A DNA stretch of 26,978 bases from Echinostoma caproni (GCA_900618425.1 UZAN01042701.1:1-26978), one strand, 5' to 3'. Shown: positions 1 to 10,978, counted from the first letter of the stretch. Notes: generated by a model from the letters alone, not told the origin. Numbers and translations: made by a program.

Positions 1-1140
1 TGTAACACAAGTACAGTTTATGAACAACCGAGTACAAAAAATCGGTGAAGCGCTTCACAATTCACTACTATAATAAAGTTCCACTAGTTCAACCATGATG
101 GCAGAATCAGATTTGTAATGGCGCTCAATACGTGAGGACTGCTCGCGGGGTTCAGAACAAACTGATATTCAGTAAAAAAGTTTTTCAACAGAACTGTCCT
201 ATCAATCACACGTAGGTAAGTCAAACTGTGGTTTACCATGGAAATACTTCAGAAAGCGATATGACGCTATCATGAAAACACTGGAAAATCTTTAAGCAAA
301 AGAACGTATTTCTCTGGTTTAAAAATGCCCCAATTGGTAAATTCTTTTGACTCATTTGATCGAGATCGAAAAACGTATTCTCATCCATGTTTTCTGGAAC
401 CAAAATGATATGCGTCGATCAGAGAGAGAGCGAGAGCTTGCATAACATTACACAGAAATTGGAAACCAGAAATGCCATAATTTTTAGCGTGACATTAAGT
501 GCAGTAGAGCAAACTGGGTTCGTTACCAATTCCATGGACTGATCAAGAACTGCATATTCGTGAAGAAGTGAGAAAATATGGCCAAGCAATGGGAGCTATT
601 GAATTGTTCCATCAAAGAAGAATGTCCGGCTAGTAACTAATCATTGATTACCAATGAACTGCATGACTTTCTTATTTTTATCACGGCCTTTAAGATCTGT
701 ATCAGTGACGCCATTCTGCCTGAAGAGTTCATATTAGTATCCATCCTGAGGAACAACGTATGCCTTGAAACTCTTATTTGTTTTCGAAGGGAGTAAACGA
801 TAAACTTCCGATGCCGTTTTCAATCGGCTGGAGAACAAAATCTCCTCATATTTACACTGGAGATCCCGTTTCACAACTCACTGTGCCCCAAAGAGCTTCC
901 TGTCCATTCATTTCTGTATGGACACATGTCGCCTCCAATACAACATTGTTCAAGAGCACCTTCTCTACCGATTCCTTGTCTCATCACAATTCGGTCTTCC
1001 TTTGCACCTGCAGGCTACAAGACAAGAGGATTTGGGCACAAGAATATTTTGACAAGTGCGTATCAAGAGGGGGATGGACTGACTGCACCTACCAAAATGA
1101 GTATGAATGTAACATTTAGGCCGGTATGAACGATAACCAC
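1..1140. other. Non-coding stretch, no recognised gene
   Basis: No gene family is recognised here. A short GA-rich run lies at about 419-437. Two open stretches stand out on the plus strand. One of 41 codons (508-633) has a composition like real protein, with a GluGluValArgLysTyrGly segment and a final ArgArgMetSerGly before a stop. The other is open from 778 to 1119 but starts at TTG, and its neighbouring frames are open too, which points to low local stop density rather than coding. Neither has a recognisable domain. Confidence 0.6.
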
Positions 1141-4100
1141 GGAATTACTGGGGTTTACAAGTTTCGCTCACTCAAAGCAAATTTTGTCATGTTGCATCAT
1201 CACCACTCGCATAGAATACGGATATTAATTCAAAACTAACTTGTTCGCTTGAAATAACCAAATCTCATGTAGCCGGGAAACCTCTTGACACTCCCTCAAA
1301 TAGCGTTTTATTTAACCAGTAACCTTCACTTCAAAAGCGCCCTATGAAAATCACGACTGGGCGTCACTGTCAACTGGGGCAAGTATGTTCCGCAGTTGCT
1401 ATCAACCAAAATGTACGAGAGAATCTCCTCGGAATCATGTTTTTTCTATCAATTATGTTTCAGTTTGTCAGTATACAATGATGCATCAACTACTGACATA
1501 AGTTGAATTTCAGAAATTCATTTGATCCCACCGATTTTTATTTCAAATCGACTTGTCACTAATTTCCAACTGATGGTTTGTCGTAGATCATAGATTCTAG
1601 TTCATCTTTCAATGAAAATGTAGCTGCATATTTTGAATAGTGTTGTGCCTGCAAGACGCTATCTATCCCTGGTGAGATTAAAGCAAGTACTGAATCGTCT
1701 AGAATCAATATGCACACATTCGTTAAATTGCGAAAAAGTAGACCATTAACCACAACTGTGAGGGGGAATTACTCACCTCACAAACTTTTCATCTGACTCC
1801 AATTTCGATCACTCAAATCCCAGTGATGAGCTTCAGCTCCCATGCAACCTCTTCAGTTGTTTGTCTTGTAAGTTGAATCTATCAAGTAATGCGTTATTTA
1901 CAAGCATGTTTATATCTGATAACATGGATATTGCCGATTTTAATTCGATTAATGACTCACCATGTCCTTGATTATCCAATTCGTTTTCATGATCACGGTC
2001 GTAACTTGGATGGGATGATTTTCATCAGTTGAAATATATCAAGAACAACCCCCCACCACCACCACCCCGGTACTTAATGTCAAGTTTTGCAATTTATTTC
2101 TCATCCATCTCTTCCACTTTAAGAATCTACCGTGGTTACTGTTACAGTCTAATTCTACTTGGTTTTTTATTTTCGATCGGAGTATCGTTCTAGCCACGCT
2201 AACGTAAATAATAGCAAACTTTTTAAAAAAGTCCAAAAAAACAATGTTCGCGAAGAAATTTCTTTTCGATATGTAGCATCAGGCATTTACATATATAAGT
2301 TAATCATAGTACAGATATCTGAATGGCCAATTAAAGCTCAGTTATTAACGAAGACAGAGGCGAGCAAACAGAATAAACGAATATGATGAGTCTAGTGGTA
2401 GTCAGTGCCATAGTCGTGGGGGGGGGGTGAGAGGACAAAGGTCAAATGAAAAACGTTAGACAGATAGGCAAATTTAAATGAAGGTTGTGAGCTATGACGT
2501 AAGAGCGAGATGAAGTTACGTAAGATACATTAGAAACTTTGTCATGCATTGCAAGTGATTTAATCGAAATGGGACATGGGAGACGGAAAATAAATAATTA
2601 ATTCCTAAGATTGTGATTAATGATATTAGATAAGGACGGGGTGGGGATAATGGACATAACTTGTGAGTAGTTGGAGCCGTCACCAGTTAACATGATAGCC
2701 TGTTCCGTTATAGATCCATCAACCGAATCCAACCCCTGTGGGGCAATTGGACCGAAAGACCAAGGCATCTATCAGTCTACCAGTCTCGGTAAGGTTTTTA
2801 CCCCGTTTAATTGACTCAGATGATCTCTCCTACTCACAACCGTTCTCTCGTTACCTCTCTATGGTTCATGTGCGTCTCCTAACGATAGTAGAATAACGAT
2901 GAGCAAAATCAATACAGATATTCTTGTGAAAAACAAAATTGGCTGTAAACTGTGAGGCCATTCGTCATACGGAAGCTGTAACAAAATTATTTTGTCTGTT
3001 TCGAACACCACACAAACAGCTGATAGAAAAGGTCCCCTGGATTGGTTTAAATAAACCTATGTCGGAATAGTCACTTAACTATGAAATTCACTACATTATT
3101 TTCTCGACCTCAGCAAGTGCTGTTCAATCACTATTTGAAACCACTACAGCAATTAAGTGAAATAATCTACATGTTCAATAGAAAAACATGACAATAAGAG
3201 CACATTTTCGATCAATACGTTTTTGAAGATGGATCAGGGAAGATCGGTAAAGAATATTGTATGTGATAAATAACCCTCTGAAGGTAAAACTATCTGTTCC
3301 AATATTAAATATCTTTCTTACAGAAAAATAACTTGATTACTTGATCTAAATTAAAAACGTGACTCGTATCTCGTTCGCCATAGGAGGGAGGATTCAGCCC
3401 AGAACACAACGAGAGAGTGAGAAACAGAGGGGGGAGCAAGAGCCCAGAAATCAGTATTTTCTCGCTATCCTGTTTGACCTTGACGCATGATCCCCCTCAA
3501 CCCAACCCCCACCCCCGTCGGCATGTTAAACTCAGACAATCAGCAAATTAAGTTCATGGAGCTGTACTGGTAAACTGATAAAATGAAAATCATATCAGAA
3601 ATGAGGTTGTACAACCAGGGTTTGGAAGAGTCAATTTTTTCCTCAATCCATTTTCTGATTGAAAGAGAAAAATCACACGTGCATAGGTTAGTTTTTTCGG
3701 GGCTGTTATCTTTAACATTCATGGTAAATTTTTTGTTCACTCATTTCGGTTAAATACAAATTAAGTTAATCGAATACGGTTGAAAAAACAATGTGAAACT
3801 TCGGCTCATCTACCGTACACTAGTTCATTACATACGGATCTACGCCAACCCGAATTCTCACAATACGGAATTTGGAGGCATGTCACTTCGATCCTTCACA
3901 ACAGAACGAATTCACCCGTGCTACTTTCCCGTGCATTGATTCCTCCAACAATCACATGATCCCTCAATCTAAACATCATGGTGAAGTTGTCATGGTCACG
4001 TGCAAGCTAACTTCACAAATAAAAGCACAATGGATCATTTCAAAAAATACTAGCAACAATAACACTTCCATGGCCTGTAACTACAGTGATGTAGCAAGGA

Positions 4101-4560
4101 AGTGACAATATGCTATGGTTTGAAGAAAACCATCACCTCCACCCCACGGGAAAGCAGTGAGTAGGACTGTCCCCGTAGCGGCTATTTGAGACGCTTGGTC
4201 GTATAGGAGAGCATTTCGTGAGAAAAGAGTAAACAGCCACAGCCCGAGACACTGCCTCCAACCAAACTGAGGCTTATGGAGGTTATTGGTGATGCTTATC
4301 TGTGTAAAAAATAGATGTGTTGATGAAGTAGTTAATGAAGTAAAGAACAAACAAGGAAGCATCTGTAATAATTGAAGTAGGCACGGAGTGCGGATCACGA
4401 ATACGGTCCCAAATGACGCACGAAATCGCATTATCAATCGTACCCCCGGGATCCGCCGTTACAGAGAAGCAGGAAAAGGTCACAGATTATAGCGGTTCGC
4501 TTATTGTGGAAAATTAATGAAATTGAATACCATGTACACATGAGTTTTATTTGTTATAAA
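1141..4560. other. Long stretch without recognised genes; short homopolymer and CCA runs
   Basis: I see only short, stop-bounded open frames with no recognisable motif, several of them beginning at non-ATG codons. Simple-sequence features are a CCA-rich run at about 2046-2067, a run of nine or so G at about 2418-2427, and a C-rich run at about 3500-3516. A 13-base word at 2659-2671 recurs exactly at two other places in the window. A purine-rich patch lies at about 3384-3450. Confidence 0.6.
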
Positions 4561-4840
4561 GGTCTCCACTGCTCGTATTCTTGACGTCATATAGCTCCTG
4601 TCTGGACCGCACGACTTCCTATTGGTCGGCACAATTGACCTATGGTTAGTTGTTTGGAAACTGTAACGCGTCGCTCCGTGGTTGGCGTTATCCCGTATAC
4701 TGGAGTCACCACAACATCCGAACGATTTGGGTTAATTAATAAAATATGTGGTTTATTTCTGATAACAAACTGGAAGACTGTGTAAACATTTACCAGTAGT
4801 ACTATTACCACCACTGAGTTCAGTCCTTTTACGAATTAAC
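4561..4840 (+). repeat. Possible LTR or leader remnant of an LTR retrotransposon
   Basis: The stretch precedes a serine/threonine/proline-rich open frame that looks like a possible gag start. It contains an AATAAA polyadenylation-like signal at about 4737-4742, and further upstream a GTATAC promoter-like core near 4693. These elements are in the order expected of an LTR (promoter, polyadenylation signal, leader, gag). No second LTR, no clear primer-binding site and no clean TG...CA ends were found, so this is a suggestion from layout only. Confidence 0.22.
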
Positions 4841-5056
4841 GTGGCCTCTAAGACACCAACCACTATAAGCCCGGAATCGAACTCAGAGAGCAGCGAAAAT
4901 TTTCACTTCATTTGTCTGAATAGGATGATCAATCGGCTGCGCTGCACTCTCGTGCTTGTTCGTCACGCTGGAATTTGCCGCGTTTGCTTCATCCGCATTT
5001 CGGTTCTAATCATGTCAGGGATCTATGATTATTTTTGCTCCGACCGAAAACTGTGA
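4841..5056 (+). pseudogene. Possible gag N-terminal remnant (unrecognised open frame)
   Basis: The 71-codon frame begins at GTG (ACGTGGCC context) where a single base change from ATG would explain the start. The first 23 or so residues are rich in Ser, Thr, Pro and Glu, as in many retrotransposon gag N termini. The remainder changes to a Cys/Arg/Ile-rich composition without motif, so any homology is lost by about 4915. It lies just upstream of the LINE relic. It could equally be chance; I recognise no domain. Confidence 0.2.
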
Positions 5057-5108
5057 ATTCTGTGCTTCCGTTAATTATTTGCTTGTTGAAAGTCATAAAT
5101 GTACTTGA

Positions 5109-5395
5109 ATGAAAAAACGCAGACGGGCCGGATGGCAGACTGCACTTACTTGCACCCTTCCTGTCAAAATGACTGTGCCATCATTGGTGAGCACTAACGT
5201 TCGCTCGCTATTCGCGAAGATCTCGAATTTAGCCTCCATTCTGAACACACGCATTAATTCCAACACATGTGTGTGTACAGGAAACTTGGTTGAATGAAAA
5301 CGTTGAAGATATGCTCGTGCGAATATAAGGCTTTGATTACTAACGCCAGGATAGGCAGCGAAGTAGGAAAAAACTGGTCCGGCAGATCAGGACAG
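5109..5395 (+). pseudogene. LINE endonuclease domain, 5' fragment (APE type), frameshifted
   Basis: This is the start of an apurinic/apyrimidinic-like endonuclease of a non-LTR retrotransposon, the enzyme that nicks target DNA to prime reverse transcription. The first conserved block is visible as Ser-Thr-Asn-Val-Arg-Ser-Leu, with the catalytic-position Asn at 5196-5198, followed by a segment typical of the next helix (LeuAlaSerIleLeuAsn). The second block, Glu-Thr-Trp-Leu-Asn-Glu, is present at 5281-5298 but in the next frame: one extra G at about 5280 separates the two. Downstream the frame continues as GluAspMetLeuValArgIle, a stop, GlyPheAspTyr, another stop, then ArgGlnAspArg, and homology fades by about 5395. 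The catalytic Asp and His blocks of the C-terminal half are missing. It is a dead copy of a CR1/Jockey-like element, on the same strand as the reverse transcriptase fragment that follows. Confidence 0.72.
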
Positions 5396-5549
5396 ATATA
5401 TAGCTATTTTGAAAATTCATTGATTGCTTATCCGTTCGTGATAGTGCCAAATTTTTCCCCTCACAATATTACAATTACCTATAATGTATATATAGCTCAT
5501 TTGTATTCTCAGACAGAAATTTCTGTTTTGTTTGATTCCTATATGCATA
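5396..5549. other. Junction spacer between LINE endonuclease and reverse transcriptase fragments
   Basis: This AT-rich stretch has no recognisable LINE sequence. An intact element of this type would carry more than a kilobase of the endonuclease C-terminus, linker and reverse transcriptase fingers here. The gap therefore marks an internal deletion, or a deletion with filler sequence. Confidence 0.5.
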
Positions 5550-6106
5550 TATCCTTATCGTTGTTCTGCTTTTATTAGTGATCTTCCCGTTCCGCCACCT
5601 ACATACACCCAAAAGTATACTGATGACGTCGTATTATGTCAGAAAATTTCCCTTTGGAATTCGATTCTTTCACTGAAAATCCATCCCACATCCAACAGTT
5701 TTCCAGCAATGCGGTTTCAGTCTTAACACATCTAATTGCGTAGAGTTTATCTTCAGTCTTTCCCACTCCGCATTTCCAACGGACTGTGCTACCCTTAACT
5801 GTAAAACTGTATCCAGAATGACCTCAGTCAAGTACCTGGGTGTCACTATCGACATCAATCTTCATTTGTCGACACACATTTACGATTGTATGGGAAAACT
5901 GAGACGCCTATCTTTTCAGTTACGCAAACTCAGGCAATTCCGAACCCCTCGTTCAGTCCTGTCATCTTTCGTTCAGCGATGTGTCTTGTCCATTCTACTC
6001 CCCTACAGTGTTCACTGGTCTTTCACAACAAGAGATCAAAACCGTTCGTCGTGGTTTGATGGTAAGGAATCGTGCATCAATAATCGCAATCGATTTAATA
6101 ATCACT
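5550..6106 (+). pseudogene. LINE reverse transcriptase, 3' fragment (CR1/Jockey-like), frameshifted
   Basis: This is the C-terminal half of a non-LTR retrotransposon reverse transcriptase. In one frame from 5571 comes PheIleSerAspLeuPro, then the catalytic block as Tyr-Thr-Asp-Asp at 5616-5627, where Tyr/Phe-Ala-Asp-Asp is usual, followed by ValValLeuCys. After a frame change the next block runs from 5731 (Ser-Leu-Ser-His-Ser) through Val-Lys-Tyr-Leu-Gly-Val-Thr-Ile-Asp around 5827-5853, the conserved primer-grip side region, and a thumb-like segment with LysLeuArgArgLeuSer and ThrProArgSerValLeuSer. Another frameshift near 6005-6015 moves the reading to LysThrValArgArgGly. Fingers and the first Asp-containing block are absent, and the 3' end stops where a reverse-strand SINE begins. 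It is a pseudogene with at least two frameshifts, on the same strand as the endonuclease fragment about 155 bp upstream. Confidence 0.82.
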
Positions 6107-6290
6107 GAGCTGAAAAGCCAGAAAGCACTGGATAGTTTTTTCGACTTGGTTGGGTCTCATCCATTGACCCAATTGGGGATCGAACCTGGAACCTCATGGA
6201 CAGAACGAAAGCATGTCACCCACCACGCCACCGGGCAGCTGATCAGACCTTTCTTCATTTTCCATTTACACGATATAGCACAACCCATCT
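6107..6290 (-). repeat. tRNA-derived SINE, copy A (reverse strand)
   Basis: Read on the reverse strand, this copy has a tRNA-like head with an RNA polymerase III B box GGTTCGATCCC (complement of 6176-6186), preceded by a GGTGGCGTGGTGGGT head. Its tail module ends CTATCCAGTGCTTTC...TTTTCAGCTC (complement of about 6107-6165). The match to copy C at 15402 extends upstream of the head to about 6288 (GGTTGTGC, then ATATCGTG). It abuts the end of the LINE fragment and faces copy B across a spacer of about 60 bp. Confidence 0.75.
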
Positions 6291-6354
6291 TTGCCAGCTT
6301 GTTGCGGGCCACAGACTTCACTCATCTCAGCACTAGCCTCCAGGGTTATGACTC

Positions 6355-6502
6355 GGTCTGATCACCTGGCCGGTGGCGTGGTGGGTAACATGCTTGCGTT
6401 CTGCCCGGGTTCGATCCCCAGTTGGGTGGATGGATTCGCACTGCTGATGAGACCCAACCAGGTAGAAACAGCTGTCCAGTGCTTCCGAGCTTTTCAGTTC
6501 AC
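6355..6502 (+). repeat. tRNA-derived SINE, copy B (forward strand)
   Basis: This is the same family as copy A, in opposite orientation. The head GGCCGGTGGCGTGGTGGGT starts near 6368, the B box GGTTCGATCCC is at 6408-6418, and the tail module (CTGCTGATGAGACCC ... CAGCTGTCCAGTGCTTCCG) runs from about 6440 to 6488 and ends in CTTTTCAGTTCAC. No A-rich tail or target-site duplication is obvious. Confidence 0.78.
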
Positions 6503-7062
6503 GCTTCATTTGCTATATACACGACGAACTCTCAATTGAAATTTAATCAAATCCTCCATTACTCATATGAATTCATTGAACTCATTAATGGTCACATCAC
6601 CTCTTATGTTAAATACGCCAATAAGATTATAAAATTCTTCATCCCGTGCGTCCCGATTTATGATCTTGTTGTTTTCATCCGCCCACAGGCTTCTCTTTTC
6701 GGCATCTACCTTCTCGTATTGACATTTATCAAAATTCCCCTGTACCCTGAACCGACCCTTAATCAAAAAGGAGCAGGTCTCAAGGGAATAATGTGCGTTA
6801 CTTTGCATGTTATATGCAACTGTTTATTTTAGTCCGTGTGACGACCAATGTACTGAAATGTAAGCATATAAGATTATACAGTTTTACAAATACAAATACA
6901 ATTGAAAAACCTTGTGCATCCTAACATGCGCGCTCTCACAATTGGTCTTCGCAGCTTTGCCGGTGAATCTGTATTCACCGATTTTCAACACACAATTGCA
7001 GAAAGAATGCAGCAGGTGGGCACTTCCTATGCGTTAGTATTTGTGTATTGGTAGTATTAGTA
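6503..7062. other. No recognised gene; one acidic reverse-strand open frame
   Basis: An 81-codon frame with an ATG start runs on the reverse strand from 6808 to 6563. It is charged and rich in Asp, Glu and Asn, with no domain I recognise. The opposite strand is also open over the same bases. I treat it as an unproven frame. Confidence 0.45.
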
Positions 7063-7237
7063 TTTCCGGCGGTGGTGATCAAGGGTGACCAACTTGTGAC
7101 CTAGGTGTCCCGGGTTCGAACCGATCCACTGCCGCCCGTCTTCCCTATCTCTGTACTTCCCATACAGCCTTTGCATGGCCGCAGCTCCCTTCCTGAATGA
7201 CGACTGTACATTTGTATATTAAATAAATAAAAAAGGA
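7063..7237 (+). repeat. tRNA-derived SINE, second type (copy 1)
   Basis: A tRNA-like head carries a B-box match GGTTCGAACCG at 7113-7123. The body contains CTGCCGCCCGTCTTCCC, and the end is A-rich (TTAAATAAATAAAAAAGGAAG, about 7219-7239). The body and the unusual ending AAAAGGAAGT match the copy at 11545-11707, which defines a family distinct from copies A-C. It lacks the CTATCCAGTGCT tail module. Confidence 0.68.
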
Positions 7238-8188
7238 AGTTAAAAAACTGTTGTATGGGCAAAATGTCCTCATTTCAGTCTAATTCTACTCATCATCTCA
7301 CACAAAAAATAAAACAGGACGAATAAGACGTGTGCCGTTCCGATTTGTAAGAATAGTTAGCGATATAAAGAACCGTAGAACTTTTGGAGGTTAATGCGGG
7401 AGACTGATAAACGATATACGGAACGTGTTCAGGTCCGAGCGTGAATGGATCACTCTGCAAATGATCAGTGGGATTAGACGCCATATTCTGTGCAAATTTT
7501 CACTAGCGAATAGGCCTAGTTCACACATTTGTGTACATAGAGATCATTTAGGGATGCAAACGATTAGCCACTGATAATCAACAGTCTCAGACAGAGGTTT
7601 CTGAAATCCTTCTCTACCGCACAATGTCACTTCGCTAAGCGCAGTAGTACATGACCAAGCAAACTTACCCGTAGACAGAATAAACAGACTAGCATGCAAA
7701 ACAGTGAATAAAGAAAGTGTGCTCAAAATGATACGATAAGTTTAGAGGTCACAGCGTGTGTGGGCGTGTATTTATTGGCAGGATCATGTCCGATAACTGG
7801 TTTAATGGGGCTTCTTTTTTTGGTGTGCACGTGACTGCCTGGGTCGGACAAAAAGGCGGCTCTCTCATGGCGGTAATACTTCAGTGATCTGAGGGATTTA
7901 CAACATATTAGTCACCGTTTCAACTGAGTTCGATTGTCTGGGGGAGATCCTAAATCTGATCCAAAACCATCAATTATGTGGCATATTTACTGACATTGGG
8001 AATATTAAACAACCGGTTCACTACTCAGTTTTTGCTGTGGAATTTGCACGTATCGGTCAAAAACCCTGGCTTTCGTCCGATCTCTCAGAATTATTAGAGA
8101 TTTTATCGCAGCATCCAAAGTCACACCAACTCAAACAGTGATGCAAGGGAATTGTAAACAGTGCATACTCAGGTGACGTTCTTATTAG
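7238..8188. other. No recognised gene
   Basis: Only short stop-bounded frames are present, on both strands, and none has a recognisable domain. No repeat structure was noticed by eye. Confidence 0.55.
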
Positions 8189-8258
8189 GATTGATTGATT
8201 GATTAATTGATTGATTGATTGGTTGCTTGCTTGATTGATTGATTAATTGATTGATTGA
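8189..8258. repeat. TTGA tetranucleotide repeat with 40-bp higher-order period
   Basis: The tract is an imperfect TTGA array. A 28-base block (8191-8218) is repeated exactly at 8231-8258, with a 12-base spacer containing GGTTGCTTGC. Each block is itself interrupted at the same place by TTAA, so the unit was duplicated after that interruption arose. Confidence 0.9.
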
Positions 8259-10146
8259 CGTGCATCTCCATACCACGTGTATTCTGGTAGTATTGCAGTG
8301 CTAAAAGTCCGAAGGTGTACACTATCGGATAACAACGTTGAGTAATGGATTCTTGCGACTGAGGAGTTTATTCCGTTCCAATATTCTTCATATTGTGGTG
8401 CAACTAAAACGATTCTAACGGCGATTGTATCACTCATTCAAAAATAGAACATACTGGAGTGAGAGGAAATCGAGCCTCAGACAATGTGAAAAACTGGGAG
8501 CTGTTCTACTTCAAGTTCGTTTGTCCCATACTATATTTGGGACTCACCTCATCTAACTTGATAGATTGTTTTTGCTATTCTCAGAGCTACCGTAGTACTT
8601 GGAATAAGCATGAATTGCAGATCATGGATCACGGTAGCAACTAAAGCACAGAATTTCACTGCCAATCTTAAACTGGAATATCACATCACCGAGGGGCAGG
8701 AAAAAAAGCCACAGTAGCAGCGGTTAGTTTATTAAAAGAAATCAATCAGAGTGAATGATATGCAAATAGAAACGTCATGGGTCAATTGAGTATTAACTAA
8801 TAGCCGTCCTTGTTCTTCGAACCAGATGGCTTCTGTTTGAACCATATGGTTGTTCATTGATCGATAATGTTGGTCCACGGCCCAATGTTCAGAAACTGGA
8901 ACTGGCTGGCGTCATGTCATACCAGAACAGCTCGGATTATAATTACATTGTATTGATTTAGCGAATTCTTTTTATCCGCCAATTGGGGGTTACTTAGGAG
9001 CTTTCCTTCTTTGTTTTGCTTTCCTATCAATCAAAATCACTGCGTGTGCATTCATTTGAGTCTCAGATAACCTCGGACAGTTTATTTGTATTCTTTAAGT
9101 TCACACTTGCGTTTCATTGAGCTTGGTGAACTAGCTTTCGAGGTGGAACATTGATACCTATCCTGAACGGTTTTCTTGTTCTGGAGCCACAGTTTGAATG
9201 TAATGACCGCTTCCTATCCACCAGCACTCAGGGCTTTAGTGTTTCTCTTTCCAGCTAAAACTTCAGCTAGATAATGCCTACCAAAGTGGTTTAAAAGTTC
9301 CAAGAGTAGCCCGTGTTAACAATGTCAATAATTGTTCAATTTTAGTACTTGTCAGAATTCATTTTAAAACCAGCTATTTCCAACATCCATGATTTATTTG
9401 TCAAAGCTTATTGAACCCGGTTTGCTCTACAGAGAATCCATCGAAACCCGGAGACTGTGTTCTGAGACCGTTTTATTTATTTCGTTTTACTCAGCTCCCT
9501 TGCAGGTGTACACATCAGCTCGGAGAACGTTTCGCTCGCTTTAAACCTGGTGCATCGTGAAAAGAATGTAATGCTTGTGTGACTGGCGGAGGCCACATCG
9601 TCACGTGACCATCTATTATTATCATAACAGATAACAAAAATTATGGCTTCGAAACTTTTCTGTTGTACAGAGAAATTAATTACCGCGGCAAAACTATTGC
9701 TACATTTGAAACCGATTCACTACGGTTCTTTCCATCAACCCATTTTGAAACCAATGAGACCACTTCGGTGTTGAATCTCCAGACTCCTCATGTTCTTGTC
9801 CTCAAGCAACATTTTTGTGTATTTGCTCCGGATGTTTGAGCCTCGTGGTCGAATAGTTTGATGAGTAGAACAAAGACACGTCCCACTGAACAGGATACGA
9901 TTGTATCCAATGACAAGGTCGTATTCTGTGAGGCGGGGCACGGTCAGTCTGGCATTAAAGAATACTAGTAATTCATTGAGTCAGCTCTCTATAACCACAT
10001 TAGTTGACCGCTATGCGGTTATTTGGGGTTAGGTCATGACCAAATCAATAACTAATACATCAGTTTAGAGTATCAAGCTTGGATTAGCCCATTTGTTTGT
10101 TCAGAGGTACCAGGCACTCTTGATGGTCTTCGGTGTGGATTTCTCT
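8259..10146. other. No recognised gene
   Basis: Short open frames only, without motifs. No tRNA-like promoter boxes or element tails are recognised in this stretch. Confidence 0.55.
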
Positions 10147-10355
10147 CCTTTGGAGATCGTTAATTCCCCAGGAGGTAATGCATTCAAACGCGATGGAGAT
10201 ATTTGTGAGAACTAAGGTGATGACCGTTTACTGTGTAGCGCAGGGGTAAGGGCTTGAAGTCCCGACCCGAATATTCGCGATTCCAGTCCTGATAGAAGCA
10301 CAAAATACGCACTGCTGAAGAGTCCCAAACAACGAAATAGTTATCCAGTGCTCTT
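10147..10355 (+). repeat. tRNA-derived SINE, third type with shared tail (copy 1)
   Basis: The 5' block (10147-10215, GGAGATCGTTAATTCCCCA and following) matches 21385-21452. It is followed by a decayed tRNA-like head (TGTAGCGCAGGGGTAAGGGC at 10234-10253) and a degenerate B box GATTCCAGTCC at 10279-10289. The 3' end (ACTGCTGAAGAGTCCC ... AGTTATCCAGTGCTC, about 10310-10352) is the same tail module seen in copies A, B and C, although the head is different. Confidence 0.66.
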
Positions 10356-10978
10356 TGTTGGTTATCACAAATATCACCATCACAAGTTACACGGCGTTTC
10401 AGTGGAAACGAACACACATTATTGGAAGTCCATTCGTTATCGCGGACATCCGAAACTGTTTTATGTACTTCTGATCAATTAAAACAAAATTATTTCAAAC
10501 GGATTCTGTCATTTCCCCGGGATGTTGACTGTCAGTTTTGCAATTCAAAGAAAAGGCCAAGGCTAAATTTCAGAATATTCACAGTTTAATTCCTAGGAAT
10601 AGCCAGTCAGAATTCACATGGTATACTGTACATTCTGTGACATTAATGTATGGAAGAAATTTCTTGTATCTGACGTTTTCACATTATACTGATGTTTTTG
10701 TGTCCACTATTTGTGGTACTCTCATGGTGAAACACATACACACATGCATACATATATACAATAGTTTCCAGTTATTGATTTTTGCTATATGCCTCATTAC
10801 ACCTACATGTAAAGCAATTTAGCCCTTCCTGCATTTTACCCATAAAAATGAGGTGCTTATTCTATTCAATTTTTTCTACTGCAAAACGATAGGAAAATAA
10901 CTTATCTTTTCTTTATTCCGCTTCTTTCCGACAATATCAAATGTCTGGATCGTCCTACTAGACGTTAAGCCAACTTTT
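10356..10978. other. No recognised gene
   Basis: An AT-rich stretch. A 94-codon plus-strand frame (10538-10822) begins at a non-ATG codon, contains hydrophobic and His/Tyr-rich runs, and resembles no known protein. Confidence 0.5.

Noticed and set aside
4081..4437. 118-codon reverse-strand frame
   Set aside because: No motif, a second frame on the same strand is also open, and composition is Leu/Phe/Thr-rich without recognisable domain.
4866..4890. B-box-like GAGTTCGATTCC on the reverse strand
   Set aside because: No A box or tail at a suitable distance, and the bases sit in the possible gag-like frame.
5982..6361. 126-codon plus-strand frame
   Set aside because: It runs from the frameshifted LINE end straight into a reverse-strand SINE, so it is a chance fusion of two repeats.
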